Below, piece after piece: positions 53,460-61,531 of a stretch of 64,000 bases of DNA. Made by a program: the position numbers and the translations under genes. How positions within the stretch are numbered: position 1 is the stretch's first letter; each line of letters begins with the position of its first letter. The notes under the pieces were generated by a model. That model made no database searches and had not been told where the DNA came from. It saw only the letters and a program-made list of their open reading frames with translations. Source of the DNA: Acidimicrobiaceae bacterium (GTDB lineage: Bacteria > Actinomycetota > Acidimicrobiia > Acidimicrobiales > RAAP-2); contig PMFN01000013.1 in assembly GCA_003155135.1 (NCBI GenBank), positions 124,001-188,000 of the forward strand, read 5' to 3'.

Positions 53460-54010
53460 GGCGTCCCCCCGATCAATGACTCGAGGCGACGGGCCACCTC
53501 ATCGCGCAGCTCGGGCTCGAGGGTGCCCAGGCCGAACATCTCGGTGAACCACAGGCCGTCGGCAGCCAAGCGCAGCACGGTGGCGGTCACCGGGTCGATG
53601 CCGTCATCGACCAGCCGCTCCTGCCAGCCGGCGACGTCGTCTCGCAACGGCGCGAGCAGTGCGGGCTCGGCTGCAACCGCGGCCACGAGGGCGGCTCCCA
53701 ACCGTTGTTCGCGCTCAGCCTCGCCACCCGGCGAGAAGGTGGCCCGCACGTAGGCGCGAGAGAGCGCACCCGGCGAGTCGTCGCCGGCGACCGAACGCGA
53801 CATGTCGGCGCTGAAGTCCTCGATGAGTCGGTCCACCATGCCGACAATGAGGGCGTCGCGACTCGGGTAGTGGTAGAGGACGCCGCCCTTGCTGAGCCCC
53901 GCCTCGGCGGCGGTGGCCTCGAGGGTGAGGCGCGCCACCCCGTCGCGCACGACGACGTTCTCGGCGGCGGCCAAGATTCGCGCCCTGGTCTCGTCAGCCT
54001 TTGTCGTCAC
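53456..54010 (-). CDS. TetR-family repressor of the MFS exporter
   Basis: 184 residues. N-terminal HTH: ARILAAAENVVVRDGVARLTLEATAAEAGLSKGGVLYHYPSRDALI reads as the standard TetR DNA-binding domain (about 10-55). The C-terminal ligand domain resembles the TetR_C_37/AcrR-like type (EREQRLGAALVAAVAAEPAL). The GTG at 54010 has no ribosome site but TACAGT ends 6 bp upstream inside a perfect palindrome, so it is leaderless and probably autorepressed. Confidence 0.92.
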   Translation of the reverse strand: MTTKADETRARILAAAENVVVRDGVARLTLEATAAEAGLSKGGVLYHYPSRDALIVGMVDRLIEDFSADMSRSVAGDDSPGALSRAYVRATFSPGGEAEREQRLGAALVAAVAAEPALLAPLRDDVAGWQERLVDDGIDPVTATVLRLAADGLWFTEMFGLGTLEPELRDEVARRLESLIGGTP

Positions 54011-54016
54011 CCCGAT

Positions 54017-54039
54017 ACTGTACCGTCCGGACGGTACAG
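54017..54039 (-). promoter_or_regulatory. Perfect 22-bp TetR operator overlapping the -10 of tetR-MFS operon
   Basis: Half-site CTGTACCGTCC at 54018-54028 is mirrored exactly at 54029-54039. The minus-strand -10 TACAGT (54022-54017) lies within one half and ends 6 bp before the GTG at 54010. The size and symmetry fit a TetR dimer pair (QacR-like). Confidence 0.8.
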
Positions 54040-54047
54040 CGAAACCC

Positions 54048-54635
54048 TCAGCGGAGCTCGGTCAGCCAGCCAGCGACGACCTGGGCCACCGCCTCGTCGC
54101 GACGCCGCAGCCCATGGTCCCCGCCGTCCACCCAGTGATGCGTCACGGGACCCGGTATGGCGGCCGTCGCCTCCTCGAGCTCCTCGGGAGTGCCGAACGC
54201 ATCGCGGGTCCCAGAGACGAACAGGCAGGGGACCTCGAGGGCGGGGAAGTGCTCGGTCCGCAGTTTCTCGGGCCTTCCGGGCGGGTGGAGCGGGTAGCTC
54301 ACGAGCACCAGCCCCGCGGCGGGAAGGCCCTCGGCCACCGCCATCGAACACATCCGCCCTCCCATCGACCGGCCACCGAGAGCCAGCCGATCTGGCGCCA
54401 TGCCGGCTGCATCGGCGAGCTCGGCAGCAGCGTGGCGCACGGCGGCGACGAGCACCGGTGCCCGGTCGGGCACCCGCCGGCCGGCGAGCCGGTACGGGAA
54501 GTCCATGCGCGAGGTGGCGAGGCCAAGACGGGCCACCGCCTCGTCGATGGCGACCAGGGCCGGTTGGTCGCGCCCGGCTCCCGCACCCGGGGCGAGCAGA
54601 AGTGCCGCAGGCGGCGGAGGGCTTGACGGGGTCAT
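54048..54635 (-). CDS. Alpha/beta hydrolase, KANL3/Tex30-like
   Basis: 195 residues. It opens with AALLLAPGAGAGRDQPAL, has the nucleophile elbow GGRSMGGRMCSM, acid in VSGTRDAFGTPEEL and histidine in VDGGDHGLRRRDE. This is the small dienelactone-hydrolase-like group annotated as KANL3/Tex30. Substrate unknown. ATG at 54635 chosen because the family begins there; the 44 upstream codons of the same frame are unlike protein. It ends 9 bp before the TetR operator. Confidence 0.8.
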   Translation of the reverse strand: MTPSSPPPPAALLLAPGAGAGRDQPALVAIDEAVARLGLATSRMDFPYRLAGRRVPDRAPVLVAAVRHAAAELADAAGMAPDRLALGGRSMGGRMCSMAVAEGLPAAGLVLVSYPLHPPGRPEKLRTEHFPALEVPCLFVSGTRDAFGTPEELEEATAAIPGPVTHHWVDGGDHGLRRRDEAVAQVVAGWLTELR

Positions 54636-54935
54636 CGAGGGATTCTGCCCGACCACGGGATCAGGGGTTTCACGTCCGTACGAGGCTTCCCGAGCAGGCG
54701 ATCCCAGTGGGCAAAGAGGTGGCCGTCCGCGAGACGGGGGCGAGCTGCCGCGGCTGCGTGAGGCCACCCTCGTCTTCGCCGAGACGGACCCCCCGTCGAG
54801 CGAGGTGACCGCCGTCCTCGGGGGTCACCACCGGGCTTCAACGGCTCGTCGCCCGTGCCGCCCGAGTCCACGGTGCGCTAGACCGGTTCCTGCGGGCACC
54901 CCGAACCTCTGGTGCTGCGAAGAGAAGGAGAGATC
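54636..54935. other. 300-bp gap between hydrolase and SDR genes
   Basis: No convincing gene. It should contain the divergent promoters. One inverted repeat, GGTGACC with GGTCACC about 13 nt apart near 54810-54830, is the only structure I noticed. Confidence 0.4.
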
Positions 54936-55697
54936 ATGCCCAACGCGCTTTCCGGAACGGTGGCCATCGTCACCGGTGCCAGTAGCGGGATCGGTGAAGC
55001 CACCGCCGAAGCCCTTGTGCTCGACGGGGCCAGGGTGGTCATCGCTGCCCGGCGCAAGGACCGCCTCGATGCCCTCGCCGAGCGCCTGGGCGAGCACGGT
55101 GACGTCCTCGCCCTCGAAGTCGATGTGACCGACGAAGCGGCAGCTCGTGCGATGGTCGAGCGAACCGTTGGCGAGTTCGGCCGCCTCGACACACTCGTGA
55201 ACAATGCCGGCGTCATGCTCCTCGGGCCGGTCGTCGACGCGCCCGTCGACGAGTGGCGCCGAATGGTCGAGCTGAACCTGCTGGGGCTCCTGTACTGCAC
55301 ACATGCTGCACTGCCGCATCTCTTGAAGGCAGCAGACGGCGACCCGCGGGGCGTGGCGGACATCGTCAACGTCAGCTCCGTCGCCGGCCGGGTGGCGCGT
55401 GCAGGAAGTGGTGTGTACAACGCGACCAAGTTTGGCGTGGGCGCGTTCAGCGAGTCGTTGCGCCAGGAGGTGGCCGGCCGTCACGTGCGCGTGAGCCTCG
55501 TCGAGCCGGGCGCAACCGCGACGGAGCTCGCCTCGCACAACCGCCCCGAAGTCCTCGAGAACATGCGCGCCCGGTTCGGGTCCATTGAGCTCTTGGCTGC
55601 CGAGGACATCGCCGGTGCGGTCAGCTTTATCGTCACTCGTCCGCGTCGAGTGGCGGTCAACGAGGTGCTGGTGCGGCCGTCCGAGCAGGAGGGCTGA
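54936..55697 (+). CDS. Short-chain dehydrogenase/reductase, classical
   Basis: 253 residues. NAD(P) loop GTVAIVTGASSGIGEATAEAL, arginines AARRKDR in the cofactor tail suggesting NADP(H), NNAGVM, catalytic serine in NVSSVAGRV and tyrosine/lysine in YNATKFG. C-terminal VEPGATATELASHN is typical. Start at 54936 follows agaaggagag. Substrate unknown; the family includes clavaldehyde-dehydrogenase-like and serine dehydrogenase-like members. Confidence 0.9.
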   Translation: MPNALSGTVAIVTGASSGIGEATAEALVLDGARVVIAARRKDRLDALAERLGEHGDVLALEVDVTDEAAARAMVERTVGEFGRLDTLVNNAGVMLLGPVVDAPVDEWRRMVELNLLGLLYCTHAALPHLLKAADGDPRGVADIVNVSSVAGRVARAGSGVYNATKFGVGAFSESLRQEVAGRHVRVSLVEPGATATELASHNRPEVLENMRARFGSIELLAAEDIAGAVSFIVTRPRRVAVNEVLVRPSEQEG

Positions 55698-55754
55698 GAC
55701 CGAGGCGGTCCGTCGCCGAGCTCGCTACCATCCCCGGGCGAGGGGGTTCCTGCC

Positions 55755-56273
55755 ATGGGCGACGCGTTCCCAGAGTCTGCGTGGGGCCGGGGGGAGACGC
55801 GCACCGCACACGTCATGGAGCACGTGGCCGCCACGTCCGCCGGCTCGTGGCTGATCCGCAAGGCCGTGCCGCTCGACCGCCGGCTGCTCGAGCGCAGCGA
55901 CGGCCGCTTCACGATCCTCGGGCCCTTCGGCACGCCGCTCCTCTTGCTCACGACCACCGGGGCGCGCTCGGGTGAGCCACGCACCACGCCGTTGCTCTAC
56001 ATCGCCGACGGGGACCAGCTCTTCCTCGCGGCGAGCAATTTCGGACAGGCACGGCACCCGTCGTGGAGCACCAACCTGCTCGCCACCCCCGATGCCACGG
56101 TGGCCATCGGTGGCACGCGTCTCGGCGTGACCGCCGAACTGCTCGCCGGCGATGAGCGCCTGCGCGCCTGGGACCGCTTTGCGAGCAAGTACGAGCCCTA
56201 CCGCGTGTACGTCAGCCGCACCGAGCGCCAGATCCGCGTCTTCTCGCTCCGCCGCCGCGAGCCCGCAGACTGA
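55755..56273 (+). CDS. F420-dependent Ddn-family (nitroreductase/deazaflavin) oxidoreductase
   Basis: 172 residues. The split beta-barrel of mycobacterial Ddn is recognisable from LLLLTTTGARSGEPRTTPLLYI and FLAASNFGQARHPSWSTNLLATPDATV, both involved in F420 binding. Such enzymes reduce quinones, nitroimidazoles or unsaturated ketones with F420H2. A gaggggg site precedes the ATG. With the LLM protein at 744 this makes an F420-producing host likely. Confidence 0.9.
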   Translation: MGDAFPESAWGRGETRTAHVMEHVAATSAGSWLIRKAVPLDRRLLERSDGRFTILGPFGTPLLLLTTTGARSGEPRTTPLLYIADGDQLFLAASNFGQARHPSWSTNLLATPDATVAIGGTRLGVTAELLAGDERLRAWDRFASKYEPYRVYVSRTERQIRVFSLRRREPAD

Positions 56274-56443
56274 TCCACACACGCCGTGGTCGAACGAGCG
56301 CTGGCGCCCCGGGCAACCCCGGGTCGCACAGCGCGACTGGGTCCCGAGCCGGGAGGGGACCGGAGGGACGCCACCGCTCCCGGTATCGTGTCCGCGCAGA
56401 CACCGATGGCGGTGTCGTGCCGAACGCAGACAAAGGACGCCCC

Positions 56444-57220
56444 ATGGATCTCGGACTCGACGGCAAGGTCATCCTCGTCACCGGCGGTTCCGACGGTCTT
56501 GGCCGCGCACTGTGTGGTCGCCTGGTCGAAGAGGGCGCCAGAGTCGCCCTGTGCGCACGCGACGGGGACCGCCTGAGGGAAGCGGCCAGGGGCCTGCGCG
56601 CCATGGGCGGTGACGTGCTCGACGTGGTCGCCGACGTGACCGAGCCAGCGGACCTCGAGCGGTTCGTGACCGGCGCCATGGGGCGCTTCGGCCGCATCGA
56701 CGGCCTCGTCAACAACGCGGGGCGTAGCGCCGCCAAGCGGGTCGGCGACAGTACCGACGCCGACTGGGACGACGACCTCGCTCTCAAGCTCTACGGCGCC
56801 ATCCGGCTGACCCGCCTGGTGCTGCCGTACCTGGCCACCAACGGCGGCGCCATCGTCAATGTCCTGGCCATTGGGGCCAAGGCGCCGGGGGCGGGTTCGA
56901 CGCCGACGACCGTCTCGAGGGCAGCGGGGCTCGCGTTGAGCAAGGCACTCTCGAAGGAGGCCGGACCTGATGGCATCCGGGTCAACGCCATCCTCATCGG
57001 GTTGGTCGAGTCAGGGCAGTGGGGGCGCCGTGCCGCCCAGAGCGGCCGCGACGTCGAGGACCTCTACACGGCGATGGCACGCGACACGGCCATCCCTCTC
57101 GGGCGTGTCGGGCGGGCCGACGAGTTCGCCGACCTGGCTGCCTACCTGCTGTCGCCGCGCGCCTCGTACGTCTCAGGCGCTGCTGTCACGCTCGACGGCG
57201 GGCTCTCGGACGCACTTTGA
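56444..57220 (+). CDS. SDR-family protein lacking the YxxxK catalytic pair
   Basis: 258 residues. The Rossmann part is intact: KVILVTGGSDGLGRALC, DVTEPADLERF and LVNNAGRSAAK. At the active site, however, the sequence reads NVLAIGAKAPG then STPTTVSRAAG, so the expected tyrosine and lysine are replaced (threonine or valine, and arginine). The C-terminal GLVESGQWGRR and GAAVTLDGGLSDAL are typical of SDRs. It may be a binding or regulatory protein, or use another mechanism. Ribosome site aaagga before the ATG at 56444. Its last 48 bp overlap the HTH gene on the other strand. Confidence 0.88.
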   Translation: MDLGLDGKVILVTGGSDGLGRALCGRLVEEGARVALCARDGDRLREAARGLRAMGGDVLDVVADVTEPADLERFVTGAMGRFGRIDGLVNNAGRSAAKRVGDSTDADWDDDLALKLYGAIRLTRLVLPYLATNGGAIVNVLAIGAKAPGAGSTPTTVSRAAGLALSKALSKEAGPDGIRVNAILIGLVESGQWGRRAAQSGRDVEDLYTAMARDTAIPLGRVGRADEFADLAAYLLSPRASYVSGAAVTLDGGLSDAL

Positions 57221-57595
57221 GCCGTTCTCGGCCCTTGCGAACCCGTTGAGCGATCGGTCGCGGCGGATGAGGTGCGAGACGCGTTGGTGCGTGACACCAA
57301 AGAGTTCTGCGATGCTGGCGATGCTCGCCCCTTCGGCCCGCAGGGCCTGAGCGAGGGCCGTGCGCATGTGCCCGCTCGAGCCCGACATGCGGCCGAGGAC
57401 CTGGGAGACCAACTGGACGACCCCTGGCGTGGACTCCCGCGCCATCGCTTCGGTCCAACTGGCGCCCTGCTGACGGGCGGCAGAGATGTCCCGGATCCGC
57501 CCGGCGAGCAGCCGCTCGTCGCTTGCGTTGTCCTCGAGCGTCTGACTCAGGTCGTCCAGCGCGCCGATGACGCGGTCGTCAGCTGTGTTCGTCAC
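57173..57595 (-). CDS. Helix-turn-helix protein of unknown regulon
   Basis: 140 residues. The C-terminal part contains AQALRAEGASIASIAELFGVTHQRVSHLIRRDR, a clear helix-turn-helix resembling sigma-70 region 4 or transposase-type HTHs; the N-terminal half is helical (ALDDLSQTLEDNASDERLL). GTG at 57595 follows gaggag. Divergent from the anti-sigma-type ATPase gene, so the two may form a regulatory pair. It overlaps the 3' end of the SDR gene by 48 bp. Confidence 0.78.
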   Translation of the reverse strand: MTNTADDRVIGALDDLSQTLEDNASDERLLAGRIRDISAARQQGASWTEAMARESTPGVVQLVSQVLGRMSGSSGHMRTALAQALRAEGASIASIAELFGVTHQRVSHLIRRDRSLNGFARAENGSKCVREPAVERDSSA

Positions 57596-57646
57596 TGTGC
57601 ACTCCTCGCCGTCGTATCGATTGTTCGGTTTGGCGATCAGCCCCAG

Positions 57647-57679
57647 CGGCAAGGGCCTTTTCTACACTGGGCCTTGCCG
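57647..57679. promoter_or_regulatory. Hairpin in the HTH / ATPase divergent region
   Basis: CGGCAAGG (57647-57654) and CCTTGCCG (57672-57679) form an 8-bp perfect stem with a further GCC/GG partial inner match. The plus-strand loop contains TACACT, which could be a -10 element for a transcript toward the ATPase gene. The whole 191-bp gap is less GC-rich than the genes. Confidence 0.35.
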
Positions 57680-57786
57680 GGTCTGTGCCCGAGTAAATGA
57701 CATGCCCCAATGCGGGTTGCCCAAACATGGAATGAGACGCCGGAGGGTAGGTGATAGGCGACTCGAGACGGGATGGTAACGACACG

Positions 57787-58176
57787 ATGGCTCGGCGCGA
57801 GAGCGAGGTGCGGCGGAGTTTCCCAGCCAGTGCCGATGCAGTGAGCGATGCGCGAGTCTTCGTCGACGGCGCCCTCGCGCAGGAATCGGTGAACAGCCCA
57901 TCGCGTGATGTCGCAGTCCTGCTCGTCTCGGAGCTCGCGACCAACGCGGTGGAGCACGCACACTCGGCCTTCTCGGTCAGCGTCCACGTGGACTCGGTCG
58001 TGCGCATCGAGGTCGCCGACGCGGCGGCCGCACCGCCGGTCGAGCAGTACCGACCTGTCGACGATGTCGGAGGTCGAGGGTTGCGGATCGTCGACGGCCT
58101 GGCCGACGCATGGGGAACCCGTCGGACGAGCGACGGGAAGGTGGTCTGGTTCGAGCTCGAGGGCCCGGTCCACTGA
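57787..58176 (+). CDS. RsbW/SpoIIAB-like ATP-binding protein (anti-sigma-type HATPase)
   Basis: 129 residues, a stand-alone GHKL ATPase domain. The N box is LLVSELATNAVEHA and the G1 box is DDVGGRGLRIVDGLADAWG. In actinobacteria such proteins act as serine kinases/anti-sigma factors or as small regulatory ATPases. No sigma factor or anti-anti-sigma gene is adjacent; the divergent HTH protein is a possible partner. The ATG at 57787 is likely; a GTG at 57751 behind ggaggg would add 12 residues. Confidence 0.85.
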   Translation: MARRESEVRRSFPASADAVSDARVFVDGALAQESVNSPSRDVAVLLVSELATNAVEHAHSAFSVSVHVDSVVRIEVADAAAAPPVEQYRPVDDVGGRGLRIVDGLADAWGTRRTSDGKVVWFELEGPVH

Positions 58177-58697
58177 GCGCAGAACCCCCGGCGCCCATTC
58201 ACCCCGTCGGCATCGTCGACCTCTCGTTTCGACCGTCCGCGCCCGCCGGGCCCCCGGCGAGCGAGCTGTTGGCCGAGATGGGTGCGGAGCTCGCGTCCCT
58301 CTACGCCGCCGATGACCGCCTATCGGTGCCGGTGCTCCACCCCGCCGAGCTTGGACCGCCGCGGGGCACCTACCTCGTGGGATGCCACGGCGACGCGGTC
58401 ATCGCCGGCGGGGGGCTGCGCCCACTCGGTGCCGACACCTGCGAGATCAAGCGGATGTTCGTCCGGCCACCCTGGCGTTCCCAGGGGGTCGCCGGACGGC
58501 TGCTCAGCGCGCTCGAGGTCGCGGCGGTGGCCCTCGGCTACGCCTACGCCCGACTCGACACCGGGCCGCTCCAGCCTCATGCCCAGCGGCTCTACGAGGC
58601 CAGGGGCTACGCGCCGATCGCCGACTACAACGCCAACCCCTACGCGTCCTTCTGGGGCGAGAAGGCGTTGCCCGGTCCCGACGGGGGTCGAGGGTAA
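58110..58697 (+). CDS. GNAT-family N-acetyltransferase
   Basis: Up to 195 residues. The acetyl-CoA-binding motif A is IKRMFVRPPWRSQGVAGRLL and motif B is HAQRLYEARGYAPI, both standard. The core begins around GIVDLSFRPS, so the true start may be downstream of the ATG at 58110, which overlaps the ATPase gene by 67 bp; a CTG at 58173 overlapping the ATPase stop is another possibility. Substrate unknown. Confidence 0.8.
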   Translation: MGNPSDERREGGLVRARGPGPLSAEPPAPIHPVGIVDLSFRPSAPAGPPASELLAEMGAELASLYAADDRLSVPVLHPAELGPPRGTYLVGCHGDAVIAGGGLRPLGADTCEIKRMFVRPPWRSQGVAGRLLSALEVAAVALGYAYARLDTGPLQPHAQRLYEARGYAPIADYNANPYASFWGEKALPGPDGGRG

Positions 58698-58730
58698 CCT
58701 CGGCACTCGCTGCGAGACGGAGGTCACCTG

Positions 58731-59678
58731 GTGCAGCTCGGATTCATTGGCCTCGGTGCGATGGGGCTCCCAATGGCCCGCCATCTGGTCGAGGCCGGCC
58801 ATGAGGTGAAGGTTGCGTCGCGCAGCCCCGGGCCCGTCGAGGCGGCAGCGGCTTTCGGGGCCACCCGGGCGGTGTCGCTCTCCGAGATCGGGCACTGGAG
58901 CGAGGTCCTCTTCGTGTGCGTGCCCTCTTCGCCGGACGTCGACGCCGTGGTCGGCGAGCTCGTACCTGCCCTCGGCCCAGGCACTTGTGTCGTCGACTGC
59001 TCGACCATCGATCCCGACGTCGAAAGCGCCCAGCATGAGCGGGTGCGAGCGCGGGGTGCGGACTACCTCGATGCGCCGCTCTCGGGCGGGACGACCGGTG
59101 CCCAGTCCGGCACGCTCACGGTCATGGTGGGCGGCGAGCCGACCGTGCTCGACCGGGTCCGCGTGGCGTTCGACCCCTTCGCCGGGCGCGTCGTCCACGT
59201 GGGTGGCGCCGGCATGGGCCAGGTCGTCAAGCTTGCCAACAACCTCGTCTACGCCGCACAGATGCTGGCCGTCGCCGAGGCGGTGACCATGGCCCAACGG
59301 GCGGGTGCCGACATGGCCACCCTCTATGACGTGCTCTCGCACTCGACTGGCGACTGCGCAGCGCTGCGCACCCGGTTCCCGGTCGCCGGCGTGCTGCCCG
59401 AGTCCCCGGCCAGCAACGACTGGGCGGCCGGCTTCACGGCCGACCTCATGGCGAAGGACCTCGACCTCGCCATCGCCTTCGCCGGCCGGCTCGGCGTCGA
59501 GCTCGAGACGACCGAGCTCGGGCGTCGGGCCCTGGCCCAGGCATCGGCCCAGGGCCTCGGCGGCAAGGACTTCTCGGCCCTGGCCGTGGCTGTCGCCGGT
59601 CGGGTGGCCCCGGCGGGGACCTCAGACGAGCCAGTGCCAGGTGCCGGCCTGGACGACGACGACCGCCGACACCCCTAG
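58731..59678 (+). CDS. 3-hydroxyisobutyrate dehydrogenase-family oxidoreductase
   Basis: 315 residues. NAD(P) loop [23 protein letters not shown], substrate motif [16 protein letters not shown], catalytic lysine in [16 protein letters not shown]. The family includes 3-hydroxyisobutyrate dehydrogenase (valine breakdown), tartronate semialdehyde reductase and imine reductases; with IcmF in the same region valine catabolism is attractive but unproven. GTG at 58731 follows ggaggtcacct. Its last 57 bp overlap the CadD-like gene on the other strand. Confidence 0.9.
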   Translation: MQLGFIGLGAMGLPMARHLVEAGHEVKVASRSPGPVEAAAAFGATRAVSLSEIGHWSEVLFVCVPSSPDVDAVVGELVPALGPGTCVVDCSTIDPDVESAQHERVRARGADYLDAPLSGGTTGAQSGTLTVMVGGEPTVLDRVRVAFDPFAGRVVHVGGAGMGQVVKLANNLVYAAQMLAVAEAVTMAQRAGADMATLYDVLSHSTGDCAALRTRFPVAGVLPESPASNDWAAGFTADLMAKDLDLAIAFAGRLGVELETTELGRRALAQASAQGLGGKDFSALAVAVAGRVAPAGTSDEPVPGAGLDDDDRRHP

Positions 59679-60212
59679 GAGGGCGACCGGCGCCACCAGT
59701 GCAGCGGTGCGCTGCAAGCCCTTCGTCTCCTCGCTGTCGCGCCCGGCGAGGAGCGCCCCGGCGCACAGCAGCGCGGCGAGTGCCGCCCAGATCGCCGCTG
59801 CCAGCGCGGCATCGCCCTTCGAGTAGCTGTCGAGGATGGGGAGGTAGACGGCGACGTTGAGCCCGCCGGCCGCCAGCGTCAGGACGACCGACGAGATCGC
59901 CCCCTTCGTGATCGGCCACTTGTGCTCGCCGGCACGGCCGGCGGGCGTGCGCAGAGCGAGCAGCCCCCGCACGCCGAACGCCAGCGGCACCACGGCGAGG
60001 AGGCCGAGCCAGCGGTCGGGGATGTCGATGAGCGTGGCGGCGAGGACCCCGGCGAGGGCAATGAGGAGCACCATCCCGACCCAGCGCCCCCCGGCGATGC
60101 GCCGCCGCCGCTTTAGGGGTGCGGCCGCGAACTGGGCCGTCGCCACCGTGAACGTGTCGATGTTGGTGGCGACGAAGGTGAACAGGGCGACGAAGACGAC
60201 CGAGCTCAGCAT
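59622..60212 (-). CDS. CadD-like (LysE superfamily) transporter
   Basis: 196 residues with about six hydrophobic segments. The N terminus SSVVFVALFTFVATNIDTFTVAT matches the conserved FxxTNxDD-type start of cadmium-resistance CadD transporters (here TNIDT, with the second aspartate replaced by Thr). A cytoplasmic basic loop (PLKRRRRIAGGRW) and RAGEHKWPITKG follow. Metal specificity cannot be judged. ATG at 60212 starts exactly at the family's N terminus. Confidence 0.72.
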   Translation of the reverse strand: MLSSVVFVALFTFVATNIDTFTVATAQFAAAPLKRRRRIAGGRWVGMVLLIALAGVLAATLIDIPDRWLGLLAVVPLAFGVRGLLALRTPAGRAGEHKWPITKGAISSVVLTLAAGGLNVAVYLPILDSYSKGDAALAAAIWAALAALLCAGALLAGRDSEETKGLQRTAALVAPVALLGVSAVVVVQAGTWHWLV

Positions 60213-60345
60213 GCGGCCCGGCCGCCGAAGGAGTGTTCGCCGCCTCGGGCTCGGGTGGCGATCGGCACGGCGTGAAGCGTAGAGCGCGCCGAGTTGCCCT
60301 CCGGCGCGTCCCGCTCCTCCCCCAGGGCCGGTGACAGACTGCTGC

Positions 60346-61017
60346 ATGGCAGTGAGCCCCTGGCCATTGTTCGACCTACGCATCTTGACGGCGCGCCTTG
60401 AGATCCGCCTCCCGGAAGAGGCTGAGTTCCCCCTTCTGATCAAGCTTGTCGACTCCGGTATCCACGACCCGTCCACCATGCCCTTCGTCGAGCCATGGAC
60501 CGATGAGCCCGCCCCTCGGCGTCAGCGCACCAACATGCAGTGGTGGTGGCGCCAGCGCGCCGAGTGGACGCCGGAGAAGTGGCACTTCACCGGCGCGGTG
60601 TTCGCCGAGGGCGAGCTGGTCGGCGTCCAGGACATCTTCGCCGTGCAGTTCGCCCGTCGGCGGTCGGTGACGACCGGCTCGTGGCTTGGCCGCCGGCACC
60701 AAGGCTGCGGGCTCGGCAGGGAGATGCGTGGTGCCATCTTGGCCTTCGCGTTCGAGTCGCTCGGCGCGCTCGAGGCGCTGAGCTGTGCCTTCTACGACAA
60801 CGCCGCGTCGCTCGCGACATCAGCCTCGCTCGGCTACGAGCCCAACGGCGAGACCCTCGAGTTGCGCCGGGGGGTCCCCGATCGACTTGTCAACCTGCGG
60901 CTGACGAAGGATCGCTGGGACGGGCGGGCCCATCCCGACGTCCGTGTCGAAGGCCTGGATGCGTGTGCCGAATTCTTCGGCGTACGGAGCACGGACGGTC
61001 CCGGCCCCTACTTCTGA
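60346..61017 (+). CDS. GNAT-family acetyltransferase, RimJ/RimL type
   Basis: 223 residues. Domain elements: LTARLEIRLPEEAEFPLLIKL at the start, WLGRRHQGCGLGREMRGAIL as acetyl-CoA loop and SCAFYDNAASLATSASLGYEPNGE near the end, all typical of RimJ/RimL-like enzymes acting on protein N termini or antibiotics. The ATG at 60346 is preferred, with CAGACT 5 bp upstream and no ribosome site (leaderless candidate); a GTG at 60331 would add five residues. Confidence 0.88.
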   Translation: MAVSPWPLFDLRILTARLEIRLPEEAEFPLLIKLVDSGIHDPSTMPFVEPWTDEPAPRRQRTNMQWWWRQRAEWTPEKWHFTGAVFAEGELVGVQDIFAVQFARRRSVTTGSWLGRRHQGCGLGREMRGAILAFAFESLGALEALSCAFYDNAASLATSASLGYEPNGETLELRRGVPDRLVNLRLTKDRWDGRAHPDVRVEGLDACAEFFGVRSTDGPGPYF

Positions 61018-61026
61018 GCACGTGGC

Positions 61027-61200
61027 TCACGCGGCACGCTCACCGTGGCGCGGCGCGCCGTCGAGGTCGTGGCAGTCCCACGAGCAGTAGCCCCCGAGGC
61101 GCGCCGCCGCCGGGCCGTAGCCGCAGTAGTGGCAGCGCTCGGCCCACCCGTGGGCCTGTGCATCGTGTTCACGTGGGCAGTCGCTCGGACTGTGCTGCAT
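61027..61200 (-). CDS. 57-residue cysteine-rich protein, probable zinc ribbon
   Basis: A small gene that ends 10 bp from the acetyltransferase stop. Cysteines are arranged CxxC (RCHYCGYG) and CxxxC (YCSWDCHD), likely one zinc site; there is a further Cys in the N terminus. The ATG at 61200 follows agagagga. I do not recognise the family. It lies 91 bp downstream of another small gene on the same strand, and the two may be cotranscribed. Confidence 0.62.
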   Translation of the reverse strand: MQHSPSDCPREHDAQAHGWAERCHYCGYGPAAARLGGYCSWDCHDLDGAPRHGERAA

Positions 61201-61291
61201 GGATGGTCCTCTCTCTGGTCGTGGTCTCTCGTGGTGGGGTGGCCCGGCGGTCCCCGGGGTGGTGCCGAGGCCCGCTCGTTGGAGCGGCACC

Positions 61292-61531
61292 TCAGCGCCA
61301 CCGGCCGGTTGCGAGTGCCCGCCACACGTCGGTGGAAGGGTATTCGGGTGCGGCCATCCTCCCGCGGCGTGGGTGGCGGGCCAGGCCGCGGGCACGCAGG
61401 CGCGCCCAGCGCGTCGGTGGCTCTTCGACCAGGCGGAGGTGCACCGGGCGGGCTCGCGCGGGGCGTCCGATGTCGGAGTCGCTGTCGCCCTGGCCGATGA
61501 GCAATTGCAGTTGGGTCTCTTGAGTTGCCAT
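61292..61531 (-). CDS. 79-residue uncharacterised protein
   Basis: Begins MATQETQLQLLIGQGDSDSD and then becomes arginine-rich (RARPVHLRLVEE, RWARLRARGLARHPRRGRM). No known domain recognised. The start is convincing because a perfect aaaggagg ribosome site lies 7 bp upstream. In the leader, a GGCCGG/CCGGCC hairpin (61571-61587) lies about 40 nt before the start, and an inverted repeat GCATCT-N4-AGATGC (61645-61660) lies further up in an AT-rich patch that is probably the promoter. Confidence 0.62.
   Translation of the reverse strand: MATQETQLQLLIGQGDSDSDIGRPARARPVHLRLVEEPPTRWARLRARGLARHPRRGRMAAPEYPSTDVWRALATGRWR

Noticed and set aside
54655..54808. Plus-strand frame with ETGASCRGC as a possible zinc-ribbon gene remnant
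   Set aside because: No start, no ribosome site and only one CxxC; the rest is arginine/proline-rich noise.
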